Position numbers and translations under genes: made by a program. 64,000 bases of DNA, taken from IMG/VR virus record IMGVR_UViG_3300034101_003146, positions 1 to 64,000 of that record, one strand, 5' to 3'. How positions within the stretch are numbered: position 1 is the stretch's first letter; each line of letters begins with the position of its first letter. A model generated the notes under the pieces. It was not told the DNA's origin, ran no database searches, and saw nothing but the letters and a program-made list of their open reading frames with translations. The DNA comes from a virus. Shown here one piece after another: positions 46,700 to 55,224 of this stretch.

Positions 46700-47809
46700 T
46701 TAATTAGTTCTAACACCTTTGCTTAAGAATGTACAACCTTCAAAATCAACATAACTGTTTTCAACCGTTAAATCTGGACTTGGTTTACTTACTCGGTTAC
46801 CTAAATTTTTATTAAACCATTTGATTAATTCTAAAGTAGGTCCACTTTTATCTGAAGGTAATCTAGAACCCTCGTGTATATGACCCTCTATATATGACCT
46901 AAGAATACTCATGAATTCCCATAAAACATCACCATAAATTAATGGGTGTAATTTGGTGTTTTCTGTTATAATTTGTTGTAAAACATCATCACCATTCAAT
47001 ATTACAGGTGCCTTACCTTTGGCTGATGAACCCATATGACTTATCAAATTCAATTTATCCGCTACTAAATTAATGTGGGTTCTATCATTCCCTAAACCTA
47101 AATTTGTTTGTGTTTCTGTTTTATTTTCTGTTGGGAATGTATGATTTATTGTGATATAAGCCGGATTTTTAATGTTTAAAGATATAGGTGGACTATTTGT
47201 GTTTAGATTTCTATAATCAATCTTACCCGATCTTAATATTATTTCATCATAATTGGATTTATTTCTTAATATTAAATCCGTATTTCTTCTACCCAATAAA
47301 GCAACATCACTAACATTAGGGTATATAGACCAATTACCTTGACTGGATTCTGGCCAATTATCATAAGCTGGTGAATATGCAGAATTCTCTGTTTGTAAAG
47401 TTGCTATATTATAGTCATTGTATTGAAAATCTGCTGGTGTTTTTTGGCCTATAACAGGACCTATATATTGCCTTCTTTGTTGTTTATTACGATAATCAAA
47501 AACAGCGACCTTAACCATCTCACCAACTTGTGGTACAATGTTAAGGAATTTAGGTAATAAAGGTTCACACCAAGGTAAATAAGCATCACTATCTTCATTA
47601 CCTAATTCTTTATTTTCTATTTTTGTTTTACCACCGGCCGGCAACAAAATTTTTCTATCAACACCTTCAATTCTGACTTTAATACGACCAGCATAAAAAG
47701 TATCGTCAACTCTTTCTACGATACCATAATACCATAAAGGAAAAGTTTTTTTATCTAATCTTGAATCACCATAACCTAGGTCAACTCTTATAAAATCATC
47801 TAAACTCAT
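46700..47809 (-). CDS. Baseplate hub protein, gp5/gpV OB-fold type
   Basis: A 369-residue protein. PLWYYGIVERVDDTFYAGRIKVRIEGVD (about residues 25-52) and LPWCEPLLPKFLNIVPQVGEMVKVAVFDYRNKQQRRQYIGPVIG (about 88-132) are the OB-fold of phage baseplate hub/spike proteins (T4 gp5 N-terminal domain, P2 gpV). No lysozyme domain follows. The middle has ITINHTFPTENK and INLVADKLNLISH, which could be a short beta-helical part. The C-terminal region contains SYIEGHIHEGSRLPSDKSG. It acts at the tail tip during injection. It overlaps the upstream gene by 4 nt. Confidence 0.8.
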   Translation of the reverse strand: MSLDDFIRVDLGYGDSRLDKKTFPLWYYGIVERVDDTFYAGRIKVRIEGVDRKILLPAGGKTKIENKELGNEDSDAYLPWCEPLLPKFLNIVPQVGEMVKVAVFDYRNKQQRRQYIGPVIGQKTPADFQYNDYNIATLQTENSAYSPAYDNWPESSQGNWSIYPNVSDVALLGRRNTDLILRNKSNYDEIILRSGKIDYRNLNTNSPPISLNIKNPAYITINHTFPTENKTETQTNLGLGNDRTHINLVADKLNLISHMGSSAKGKAPVILNGDDVLQQIITENTKLHPLIYGDVLWEFMSILRSYIEGHIHEGSRLPSDKSGPTLELIKWFNKNLGNRVSKPSPDLTVENSYVDFEGCTFLSKGVRTN

Positions 47810-47988
47810 TTATTGTTAATTCCAAACCTATTGTTTAATTCGTTATTTATTTCGTTATATTTTACTTCAATTAAGGTCCAATAATCATATAAATTAACTA
47901 AATCGGTCCTAATTTTTTCAAACTCATCTTTTAATTTTTTTTGCATTTCGATGAGTTCTGCATTACTTTTATTTTTAATCTTTTCCAT
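47806..47988 (-). CDS. Hypothetical small coiled-coil protein
   Basis: A 60-residue protein, helical throughout with heptad-like spacing (NAELIEMQKKLKDEFEKIRTDLVNLYDYWTLIEVKYNEINNEL). It sits between two baseplate genes, with an ATGA overlap to the hub gene. It may be a small baseplate or chaperone-like component. No family is recognised. Confidence 0.5.
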   Translation of the reverse strand: MEKIKNKSNAELIEMQKKLKDEFEKIRTDLVNLYDYWTLIEVKYNEINNELNNRFGINNK

Positions 47989-47991
47989 CTA

Positions 47992-48420
47992 TTAATTACA
48001 AACAACAGCTTTACCTTTAGCTATACCTACTATAGTACCAGCTGTTTGTACTGGTAAACCAGGTCCTGCAATACCAGTTGCCTGTAAAGCAGTTCCAGGT
48101 TGTATAGCAACTTGCATAACTAATTTTGTAGAAATAGCTTCAACCATTTCTTCTATTCTAATTTTTTCCATTATTTCATCTGGTGAAACTTTACCACTAG
48201 GTAACGGTCCTACAGGTATACCAGCTTCGGCTTGTCTTCTTATTATTTTTGCCGCTATTTCAGAAGCATTAAAATCACCACATCTAGCACCAAAAACAGC
48301 TGATGCGGGTAATATATTAGTTGATACAGAATTCCCTATTTTAAATAAATTAAGTAAAGCTTTTAAAATTGAATTTGGGTTTTTAAAATCTGTTTTACCG
48401 GTGTCTTTACATTTAGCCAT
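47992..48420 (-). CDS. Putative baseplate protein
   Basis: A 142-residue protein from the ATG at 48420 (AKCKDTGKTDF...); an earlier start would overlap the upstream gene's end. The first part (residues 15-60) is neutral and helical. The C-terminal third (TALQATGIAGPGLPVQTAGTIVGIAKGKAVVCN) is Gly/Ala-rich with strand pattern, reminiscent of PAAR-type or tail-tip proteins, though the PAAR signature itself is not present. Its place beside the hub supports a baseplate role. Confidence 0.5.
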   Translation of the reverse strand: MAKCKDTGKTDFKNPNSILKALLNLFKIGNSVSTNILPASAVFGARCGDFNASEIAAKIIRRQAEAGIPVGPLPSGKVSPDEIMEKIRIEEMVEAISTKLVMQVAIQPGTALQATGIAGPGLPVQTAGTIVGIAKGKAVVCN

Positions 48421-48421
48421 A

Positions 48422-49852
48422 TTAAATATATTTAGATGTGTTAGGTATTGGTGCAGCAATTATTGCACCTTCTACAATTCCTAAAACTATATTATTTATT
48501 TGTTTAATTCTTCTATCCTCCCGTTCCTTAATTATTTTTGCTGCTATTTCAGCAACTAATGAAAGTATTTCTTTTTTGAGTTGTCTAAATATTATTTCTA
48601 GTAAAGCTGCTAGAGATTCTCTTGAAACATACTCAAAAAATACTCTAGTCGCTATAGCATAATCAAAACCATCAGTAACATTAAATGTTATATCATTAAC
48701 AGTCTTCATAGATAATTTATACAATGAAACTATTTTAGGTTCTAAAATAATATTAGTAAATACTTTAGGTAATTGTTCCAACATTTTTAAATTTAAGGAC
48801 AATTTGGATACGTTTTTATCACTGTCGGGTACATTGTTGGTTAGGTCATTATTTATACTGTCTATAGATTGTGTAATAACAACATCTATTTTAGATGGAG
48901 GCGTGTTTTTTATTTCATCAGATATACCTTTCAATAAAGGTATGTTAACCGTAACAGGTAATAAACCACAACCCAAATTTAAATAAACAACACCAGTCTT
49001 TTTTTGATTGGCAATGTTTTCCATCTCATAAGTTTCTTCATTTGTAAATTTAAAGTAACTATCATCATAAACATAATCTTCTTTACAAGGATCTGAACTA
49101 TTAAATTTATCTTGTAATTTATTAACTTTTTCTAGAGCCAATAATTTTTCTATACTTGTGTTAATGTTGGGGAGATTGGCACCTAGAACACCTGTTAATA
49201 TGTTAAGAATTCTTGGTATTAAAGTCGCCAAAGTCAATAATTCTATTGAATTAATAAAATCAATTAAAAATTGATTGAAGGATTTACCAACATAAGATTG
49301 GTCTATCTTCATTTCAAAATTTTGTGTATTTTGATCGTACGTGACATCAACCAAATTTTTCCAATTACTAGACCCACCTGTTTGTATTAAATCATATAAA
49401 AACCAATTAAAGTCTTCATTAGAACTTGTTCCGTATAACATAGAGCCTATATCACTGTTTGGATCTATTTTTAACATATCAGTAAAATCTATTTTTTCAG
49501 CCTTTACTACAATTGTCGGAGCCGGACTTGGTATGTTAAAGTCAACACCACAAGCTAAACCAGCTTTAATGCCTTCAATTATACCGTCTTTTAATATTTT
49601 AATTAATTGTGGGAAAAATTGTATCAAAATTTCTGTTAAAATTCTAGTTGCCTCACATTTGGCTCTATCTTTACCGTTTTCTTGTTCTTTACATACAGTA
49701 CTAAATAAGTCTAATAGATAAGGTAATAAATTTTTACTTTTTGTGTTAACAGATTCCAATGAAGAAGTCGACTTAGTTTTCGGCAAATCCTTTAATACCT
49801 CAAATAAAGCTACATTATTAATAATTTCTGTTTTTTCTTCAATAAAACCCAT
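48422..49852 (-). CDS. Putative baseplate structural protein
   Basis: A 476-residue protein with many helical hydrophobic stretches: RILTEILIQFFPQLIKILKDGIIEGIKAG (about 70-98), ELLTLATLIPRILNILTGVLGANLP (about 205-230) and a long C-terminal helix region (LAALLEIIFRQLKKEILSLVAEIAAKIIKEREDRR, about 415-450). Other parts are acidic and soluble. No named family is evident. The position, overlapping 49852 at its start and ending next to the small baseplate gene, argues for a baseplate wedge or hub-associated protein. It is longer than most neighbours and probably late. Confidence 0.5.
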   Translation of the reverse strand: MGFIEEKTEIINNVALFEVLKDLPKTKSTSSLESVNTKSKNLLPYLLDLFSTVCKEQENGKDRAKCEATRILTEILIQFFPQLIKILKDGIIEGIKAGLACGVDFNIPSPAPTIVVKAEKIDFTDMLKIDPNSDIGSMLYGTSSNEDFNWFLYDLIQTGGSSNWKNLVDVTYDQNTQNFEMKIDQSYVGKSFNQFLIDFINSIELLTLATLIPRILNILTGVLGANLPNINTSIEKLLALEKVNKLQDKFNSSDPCKEDYVYDDSYFKFTNEETYEMENIANQKKTGVVYLNLGCGLLPVTVNIPLLKGISDEIKNTPPSKIDVVITQSIDSINNDLTNNVPDSDKNVSKLSLNLKMLEQLPKVFTNIILEPKIVSLYKLSMKTVNDITFNVTDGFDYAIATRVFFEYVSRESLAALLEIIFRQLKKEILSLVAEIAAKIIKEREDRRIKQINNIVLGIVEGAIIAAPIPNTSKYI

Positions 49853-50247
49853 TATTTAATTTTGTAGTTTTTTTTATCATCATCATCACTTTTATCACCA
49901 TCTTCATTAAAAATACCACGTAGTAAAGCCATATCTTCAGGTGTTAAAGAACCGTTTACATTACCACTTGTATCGGATTCACCACCTTTAAAAATTAATT
50001 GGCTCATTAGTTTAACTAATGATATTTTTTTATCTATAGTGGAATCAATAATTTTAAGAAGGTCGGTGTTAGCTTTATTTAAGTTGGTTAAGTCATGCAT
50101 GTCTTCTACATTAACTTTATTCTTATTTTCGTTAATTGTACGTATGCAAGTACTTCTTTGTTCTACAAGTTCATTATAAGCCTCTTGGGTTATACCCAAA
50201 AAACTTTCCGTATTTAATTTTACTTGTTTTTTCTGTGGTCTGCCCAT
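49852..50247 (-). CDS. Hypothetical protein upstream of baseplate genes
   Basis: A 131-residue protein from the ATG at 50247 (GRPQKKQVKLNTESFLG), placed behind the late element. It is mostly helical (YNELVEQRSTCIRTINENKNKVNVEDMHDLTNLNKANTDLLKIID) with an acidic C-terminus (NEDGDKSDDDDKKN). Length and position, first in the baseplate run, might fit a small terminase-like or tail-assembly protein, but no motif supports either. It overlaps the next gene by one base. Confidence 0.5.
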   Translation of the reverse strand: MGRPQKKQVKLNTESFLGITQEAYNELVEQRSTCIRTINENKNKVNVEDMHDLTNLNKANTDLLKIIDSTIDKKISLVKLMSQLIFKGGESDTSGNVNGSLTPEDMALLRGIFNEDGDKSDDDDKKNYKIK

Positions 50248-50263
50248 AATTTCTTTTTTATTT

Positions 50264-50271
50264 ATAAATAT
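50264..50271 (-). promoter_or_regulatory. ATATTTAT late-type element before the baseplate operon
   Basis: Minus-strand GATATTTATAAATAA lies 16 nt before the ATG at 50247. Confidence 0.5.
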
Positions 50272-50285
50272 CAAAATGGTGGTTT

Positions 50286-51059
50286 TTATAAACCACCATC
50301 TTTTATAAACTTATAAATACCACGATATCTTTTCATTGCGTTTCTAATATCTTTGGTACTTAACGATGTCATTTCTCTCATATAATAAAGAATTAAGTTT
50401 TTATTATACTTATTAGTTGCTTCCTTACCCTCAAAAACATTCTCCCAATTTTCCAAAATAGAAACCAAAGAATTACCAACTTTTATTTCGTTTTCGGTTA
50501 AAATTTTACTCTGTAACTCTTCTTTAATCGAATTGGATATTTCGTCTATTAATAAAGTTAAATCTAATTCTTGATTATCTATTTCATAAGAGTACTCTTC
50601 ATTTTCTTCTAAATCTGGGGCTATATCTTCATATGATATTAAAGTTTTTAGTTTTTTATCATCTTTTATTAGTTTACCTAATAAATAATGTTTACAAACA
50701 GTACCATAATAAGAATATGATTTTTTACCTTTTGATGGTTTAAATTTATGAAATTTCATCATTAAAAATGATAAAGTATCAGAATGTAAATCTTCAAAAG
50801 TCATACTTTTAGAATATAACTTATATCTTCTAATGATACTTTCTATCATTTTGTTTAATGGAGCTTGTAGGTGTTGACGATAAATTTCATTTCTCCTAAA
50901 TTCATCTTTAGTACTACCAGTCCATCTGTATCCTTCTAATGATTTTGGGTCATGTATTAAATTGCCTAAAGATAAAAACTCTTTAACAGCTAATTCTTCT
51001 ACATGCCCAAAATAAGGATCTTTTGACGGTTTTCTTCCTCTTTTTCTTTCTGTGGACAT
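50286..51059 (-). CDS. Probable late-transcription sigma factor (gp55-like)
   Basis: A 257-residue protein. The basic start (STERKRGRKPSKDP) is followed by EELAVKEFLSLG and a sigma region-2-like stretch. APLNKMIESIIRRYKLYSKSMTFEDLHSDTLSFLMMKFHKFKPSKGKKSYSYYGTVCKHYLLGKLIKDDKK spans about residues 68-140, where EDLHSDTLSFLMMKFHKF and SYSYYGTVCKHYLL resemble the core-binding and promoter-melting helices. The C-terminal helix-rich part (SLSTKDIRNAMKRYRGIYKFI) could act like the short region-4 mimic of T4 gp55. It would direct host RNA polymerase to late promoters, for which the ATATTTAT elements are candidates. It overlaps the glycosyltransferase gene by 1 nt. Confidence 0.65.
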   Translation of the reverse strand: MSTERKRGRKPSKDPYFGHVEELAVKEFLSLGNLIHDPKSLEGYRWTGSTKDEFRRNEIYRQHLQAPLNKMIESIIRRYKLYSKSMTFEDLHSDTLSFLMMKFHKFKPSKGKKSYSYYGTVCKHYLLGKLIKDDKKLKTLISYEDIAPDLEENEEYSYEIDNQELDLTLLIDEISNSIKEELQSKILTENEIKVGNSLVSILENWENVFEGKEATNKYNKNLILYYMREMTSLSTKDIRNAMKRYRGIYKFIKDGGL

Positions 51060-51859
51060 TATACTATTGTAGAAGTCTCTCTATCGAATTTTATGTTACG
51101 ATCAGCTTTAAAATAACACTCTTTACGTGAGGTACTAAACCAAAATCTGGCCTCAATAACATCGATTTTATCCGTTTCTTTATTTTGATAATTAAAAAAT
51201 AAAGAATCTGGTCTCATATTAACTTTTTTATAACCTAATTTAGGAATGGTCATTATTTTTTTATCATAATAAGTCATTCTTAATAAAAACTCATATATAA
51301 AATGAAGTTTAATACTAGGTTTTAAACCACCTACGGCTTTAAAAGCGTCTACTTTAATAACAGCACCTGACAACTGGAAGTTGGGGAAGTTTAATAAAGC
51401 ATCGTTGTCTAAAAATCCTAATTTATCAGAAAAATCTTTAGCCCACACAGGTTCATTACTAAAATGTAAGAAACGACCTTCAGGACTTACGTCTAAAACA
51501 ATAGGTAAAAAAACATCAGTTTCATCGTAAGCCTCTACGTATTTATTAACATTGTCAAACCATATTTTTGAATATTCATCATCAACTTCCAATATAGAAA
51601 AGAAAGTGGTTTTAACTTGTTCAACACCAAAATTAATTTGTGAACAAAAATCGGTATTACCTTCATTAACTACTATTCTATAATTTACGTTTTTTAAATA
51701 TTCTTCATTAATTTTAACTCCTTTTGCTGTTACAATAATAACTTCTTCCGGGTTAATTTTTTGGTTTTCAACACTTTTAATAGCCTTTTCAAAATAAGAA
51801 TTTAAAGTGTCATCCATTTTATGGATTGGGATTATGATTGTTGTTTTATTTTCTGCCAT
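51059..51859 (-). CDS. Glycosyltransferase family 2-like (GT-A)
   Basis: A 266-residue protein with the GT-A opening TTIIIPIHKMDDTLNSYFEKAIKSVENQKINPEEVIIVTAKG (residues 5-47). The acidic metal site is ILEVDDEYS (about 98-106, D-D). LSGAVIKVDAFKAVGGLKPSIKLHFIYEFLLRM (about 170-202) matches the acceptor part of GT2 enzymes. It transfers sugar from a nucleotide sugar, possibly to phage DNA, virion proteins or host surface. It is encoded beside a second glycosyltransferase and the sigma candidate, apart from the large sugar cluster at 55-64 kb. Confidence 0.75.
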   Translation of the reverse strand: MAENKTTIIIPIHKMDDTLNSYFEKAIKSVENQKINPEEVIIVTAKGVKINEEYLKNVNYRIVVNEGNTDFCSQINFGVEQVKTTFFSILEVDDEYSKIWFDNVNKYVEAYDETDVFLPIVLDVSPEGRFLHFSNEPVWAKDFSDKLGFLDNDALLNFPNFQLSGAVIKVDAFKAVGGLKPSIKLHFIYEFLLRMTYYDKKIMTIPKLGYKKVNMRPDSLFFNYQNKETDKIDVIEARFWFSTSRKECYFKADRNIKFDRETSTIV

Positions 51860-51867
51860 TTTTTAAA

Positions 51868-52941
51868 TTATTTTTCTGTTTCTACATTATTTTCCACTTC
51901 TAACGGTAGTGAAGATTTTAATTCATTAATTCTATTTGTAAAGAATTTTTCATAAACTTCTTTTATTTTTGATTTTTGTTCCTCATAAGAGTATGTATCT
52001 TTTTGTTTAGACATTTCTTCATATAACTCAGAAGGTTCACCATCCTCCAACCAAGCTTGGAAATAGTTAGCGATTAAATCAACAATCATTAATGGGTCAT
52101 GTGTCCAAAGACCGTTTTTATCTGACATCCATTCGGGTACCATGTTGGGTACTAACCCTAAAACAGGTACATTACATTTCATAGCTTCCACAGGGAATGT
52201 TCCAAAAGAAGAATCCTTGTCAATCCAAATAGCTAAACAGGATTCCGATAATGATTTAGCAAAAGTTTCTCTAGGTAAACCTCTCATATCACGGAAAGAA
52301 ACCCATTTTAAATGAGGGTATTTTAAATAAAATGCCTTGTAAAGTTTTACCAGATCTCTTTGGTCACGAGTTGAAATCGCTATTATTGGTTTTTTTGGTT
52401 TATCAGAAGGTTTAAAATATTCTGGTATACTTACAGGAATTACCTCAGCTTTAATTTTTTTAGAAAACAAACTTTCAAGATATTCTTTTTGTTTTTCGGT
52501 TGTTGTAATAACATCTGTGATACCATAATCAGACCAACTCTTACCTGGCATTAACATTTCAAAAATGTAGTCATAAGATTGTGAGAACACAATTCTTTTA
52601 GAAGGTAAATTTAAAGTTTGTTCCATTACATTTGAAAATACTTCAGGTATGATTATAAAATCTTGTGGATTAACTTTTAATTGCTGAGATTCAATTGATA
52701 CGTGTGGTATTTCAGCATAAACATCACCTAATGTATTGGCTACTGAAACGTAATCATTTTTTTCATGTAAAATTTGTGCATCATAACCTAAATCACGTAG
52801 TATTTTAGCGTGATCGTAAATGTTAGCCAAACTAGCGATTGGATTACCTTTGGTATCCATTGTGAAAAAATAAATTTTAAATTGTTTGTTCTCTAAACTA
52901 GAGATTGCGTTCTTAACGACTTGTTTAGTGTTATCTTCCAT
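51868..52941 (-). CDS. Glycosyltransferase, GT4-like (GT-B)
   Basis: A 357-residue protein with a GT-B layout. The N-terminal half has FKIYFFTMDTKGNPIASLANIYDHAKILRDLGYDAQIL (residues 20-58) and FIIIPEVFSNVMEQTLNLPSKRIVFSQS. The C-terminal half has PIIAISTRDQRDLVKLYKAFYLKYPHLKWV and SFGTFPVEAMKCNVPVLGLVPNMVPEW (about 250-276), the ExxA[ML] donor-site motif of GT4. It probably acts with the neighbouring GT2 enzyme on the same glycan. It overlaps the upstream gene by 11 nt. Confidence 0.75.
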   Translation of the reverse strand: MEDNTKQVVKNAISSLENKQFKIYFFTMDTKGNPIASLANIYDHAKILRDLGYDAQILHEKNDYVSVANTLGDVYAEIPHVSIESQQLKVNPQDFIIIPEVFSNVMEQTLNLPSKRIVFSQSYDYIFEMLMPGKSWSDYGITDVITTTEKQKEYLESLFSKKIKAEVIPVSIPEYFKPSDKPKKPIIAISTRDQRDLVKLYKAFYLKYPHLKWVSFRDMRGLPRETFAKSLSESCLAIWIDKDSSFGTFPVEAMKCNVPVLGLVPNMVPEWMSDKNGLWTHDPLMIVDLIANYFQAWLEDGEPSELYEEMSKQKDTYSYEEQKSKIKEVYEKFFTNRINELKSSLPLEVENNVETEK

Positions 52942-53314
52942 TGTTTTCTTTTATTATATTATGTTTTAATAATGTGTTAAATGACAATCTAAAGGGAATG
53001 GATAATTGTTCACCTAGTTTGGTGCTACCCATAGCTTCATCGACTATTGAATTTTCGTTTAAAATAACATCCATTAAAGCTTTGGTAGTTTCCCATTTGG
53101 TTAAATCTACTATTTGGCTGTAGTCCACAACCTCATCTACTTCATTGTTTTTTTCGGATTCAATTTCTTTTTTAGCTTCACCTAAAATATCTTCGATACT
53201 TTCAGAATTATCTAACCTTACAAATTGACTTAAAGCTTCTAAATCAAAATAAAATTCATTTCCGGCTATCTCAAACAATGAGGACTTATTATCCGTATTT
53301 TTAAATTTGTTCAT
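52931..53314 (-). CDS. Hypothetical acidic protein
   Basis: A 127-residue acidic protein (EDILGEAKKEIESEKNNEVDEVVDYSQIVDL) with a central helix region (KALMDVILNENSIVDEAMGS) and a more basic C-terminus (FRLSFNTLLKHNIIKENN). No family is recognised. It is transcribed with the glycosyltransferases (11-nt overlap). Its size and helical content would fit a small assembly or regulatory protein. Confidence 0.45.
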   Translation of the reverse strand: MNKFKNTDNKSSLFEIAGNEFYFDLEALSQFVRLDNSESIEDILGEAKKEIESEKNNEVDEVVDYSQIVDLTKWETTKALMDVILNENSIVDEAMGSTKLGEQLSIPFRLSFNTLLKHNIIKENNGR

Positions 53315-53358
53315 AAAATAGATTTAATTAATAATTGTAATAAGTAAACTTTAAAAGA

Positions 53359-54024
53359 TTAATTAAACAAATCTAATCCTATAAGTTCTTTAACTGTTTT
53401 AATAGTATATTCTGAAGGTATGTCTTTGTTATATGTTTTTTCTATTTTAATTGTGGTTTTACCTTCGGGTTTGGAGTTTAAAATTTCTGGGTGATCTGTA
53501 ATCATACAATCAACATGTTGCCAACAGTCTGTCGTATTTAAAGTAAATTTAATATCTTGTATCATACAACCAGTTTTAGATAAAAAAAATAATGTGGCAG
53601 GAATACTTCTACCTACTTCACGACTTGTTATAATAATATCATGTTTTTTCTCATTTGTTTTTAATTGTAAATCTAAACCATTAATTGATTGTACAGCACC
53701 ATCAATAACTTCATCAGCATAACCAAATATCTCTAAACAACACTTATCATATATAAATTCTTCAACAGTAATTGGTTCGTCTTTAACTTCTGTAAGTTCA
53801 AATGTTGATTCAGATTTTACAAATTCTTTTTCGTTAAATTCCGGATTAAATTCAATTTCATTTCTTACAATTTCTTCTTCAGGGAATTTAACCCACTTTT
53901 CTAAATCATAATCGTGTATGAATATTTCTTCCCCATCCTTTGAACCAAAATATTTTGTATGTGTTTTTTCTATCCTACCAAAAAAATCACGTAACACACC
54001 GTTAATTGAAACACCTATTTTCAT
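53359..54024 (-). CDS. HAD-like protein with altered nucleophile motif
   Basis: A 221-residue protein whose start KIGVSINGVLRDFFGRI aligns with HAD phosphatase motif I (DxDGVLRD), but the two Asp are replaced by Ser and Asn. Later segments keep the HAD look: DIIITSREVGRSIPATLFFLSKTGC (motif II region, about 130-155) and CMITDHPEIL (motif IV region, about 173-182). The catalytic role is therefore doubtful; it may bind without hydrolysis. It starts one base inside the phoH stop, so it is co-expressed with phoH. Confidence 0.6.
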   Translation of the reverse strand: MKIGVSINGVLRDFFGRIEKTHTKYFGSKDGEEIFIHDYDLEKWVKFPEEEIVRNEIEFNPEFNEKEFVKSESTFELTEVKDEPITVEEFIYDKCCLEIFGYADEVIDGAVQSINGLDLQLKTNEKKHDIIITSREVGRSIPATLFFLSKTGCMIQDIKFTLNTTDCWQHVDCMITDHPEILNSKPEGKTTIKIEKTYNKDIPSEYTIKTVKELIGLDLFN

Positions 54025-54821
54025 TAGTCTTTTAAAATTTGTTTTTTACCGTTATTGGTTTTCTCTTCTTCTATAGTATCAAAAATATCTTCAATAACTT
54101 TAATAATTGGGTTACGTACAATATCTTCTTCATTTCTTAATTCTACGGTACCGAAATTTGGTTTATCTTTAAAACGTTCTATAACCACTTCTAATGAACT
54201 TTCTTTTCTATTACGAATATCTTTTTGTTTAACATCACCCAATATAATTAACTTGGAGTTTTCACCGATACGTGTCATTAAAGTTCTCATGTTATCCAAA
54301 CTAATGTTTTGTGCCTCATCAATGATAATAATAGATTTATCAATACTTCTACCACGAACATAAGCTATAGGTTTTATTTCTATATATTTAGCATCCCTTA
54401 ATTTATGTGTTAAAACCTCACCTATAATTTTATTAAAGTTATCTAAAAATGAGTCCATAAATGGTTCCATCTTTTCTTCCATAGTACCCTTTAAATAACC
54501 AATCTCCTCATCCTTCAGAGTGGTAACTGATTTAACCAATATAATTTTATGGTAAGGTAATTCAGGGTTTTTTAATAACTTTAAAGCCTCGGCACATGCA
54601 AGAAAAGTTTTACCAGTTCCAGGTAAACCTGAAGCTATTGTTATTTCATTATCTTTTATGGCTTGAACCAATTTTTTTTGGTTTTCAGTTTTTGGTTTAA
54701 CGTCAACTTTAATGTTAGATAAAAATGTATTACCACCATCGTTTATTTGTTTTTGTTGATTAAAAGATTCGATATTGTCGATATCTTCTTGTGTTAATTT
54801 TTTATTTCGTCTTTTAGTCAT
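54024..54821 (-). CDS. phoH: PhoH-like ATPase
   Basis: A 265-residue protein from the ATG at 54821 (TKRRNKKLTQED). KTENQKKLVQAIKDNEITIASGLPGTGKTFLACAEALKLL (about residues 43-84) carries Walker A GLPGTGKT. Walker B is IIIIDEAQNIS (about 163-173). LIILGDVKQKDI and a basic switch region complete the superfamily 1-type PhoH core, and ILVKSVTTLKDEEIGYLKGTMEEKMEPF is family-specific. PhoH proteins are common in phages and are thought to act in RNA or phosphate metabolism; the exact role is unsettled. A decayed gene lies directly upstream. Confidence 0.92.
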   Translation of the reverse strand: MTKRRNKKLTQEDIDNIESFNQQKQINDGGNTFLSNIKVDVKPKTENQKKLVQAIKDNEITIASGLPGTGKTFLACAEALKLLKNPELPYHKIILVKSVTTLKDEEIGYLKGTMEEKMEPFMDSFLDNFNKIIGEVLTHKLRDAKYIEIKPIAYVRGRSIDKSIIIIDEAQNISLDNMRTLMTRIGENSKLIILGDVKQKDIRNRKESSLEVVIERFKDKPNFGTVELRNEEDIVRNPIIKVIEDIFDTIEEEKTNNGKKQILKD

Positions 54822-54823
54822 AA

Positions 54824-55224
54824 TTACCAACTAATTTCCGAATCTTTAAATTCGGCTGCTAAACAATCAATTTTATAATCTTTATGTCCACCTACAATTT
54901 CTTGTATTTTATTTTTTGTGGTATTTCTAATACCTTTTAACCCATGGGTTAACTCTAAATTATTACCGTATTTAATACCTTTACGATAGTTAGATTCATT
55001 ATGTCATATATAGGGATTTATTTGGAATAAAATCACTACAGCTCTTATTGTTTCAGTGTTTATATTATTTTTATTTTCATCTAAAAATAATTGTATATCA
55101 TGTGTAATAATTTTTATTTCTTTTGAATATTCTAATTTATGTTCAAGAATAAAAACTTCTTTTAATTGTACAATTGATAATCTATCAATTCCGACATTGT
55201 GGGTAAATACTTTCTGTCTTTCAT
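54824..55224 (-). pseudogene. Decayed conserved phage gene (one frameshift and one nonsense codon)
   Basis: An ATG at 55224 (overlapping the previous gene's TGA) opens KDRKYLPTMSELID, which then runs into a stop. In another frame the sequence continues as RLSIVQLKEVFILEHKLEYSKEI, IITHDIQLFLDEN and TIRAVVILFQINPYI. A TGA at 55006-55004 stands where Trp is expected. The same frame then continues HNESNYRKGIKYGNNLELTHGLKGIRNTTKNK and GGHKDYKIDCLAAEF to a TAA at 54826-54824. Joined, this is about 130 residues of a protein family I recall from many phages (function unknown). The frameshift near 55183-55190 is explained by loss of 4 bp from a TTGATTGA tandem. Confidence 0.8.

Noticed and set aside
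54824-55224. TGA read as Trp (alternative genetic code) in the decayed gene
   Set aside because: TGG is used for Trp throughout, and TGA terminates genes such as 442-681 and 40072-41673. The same stretch also needs a frameshift, so decay or sequencing error fits better.
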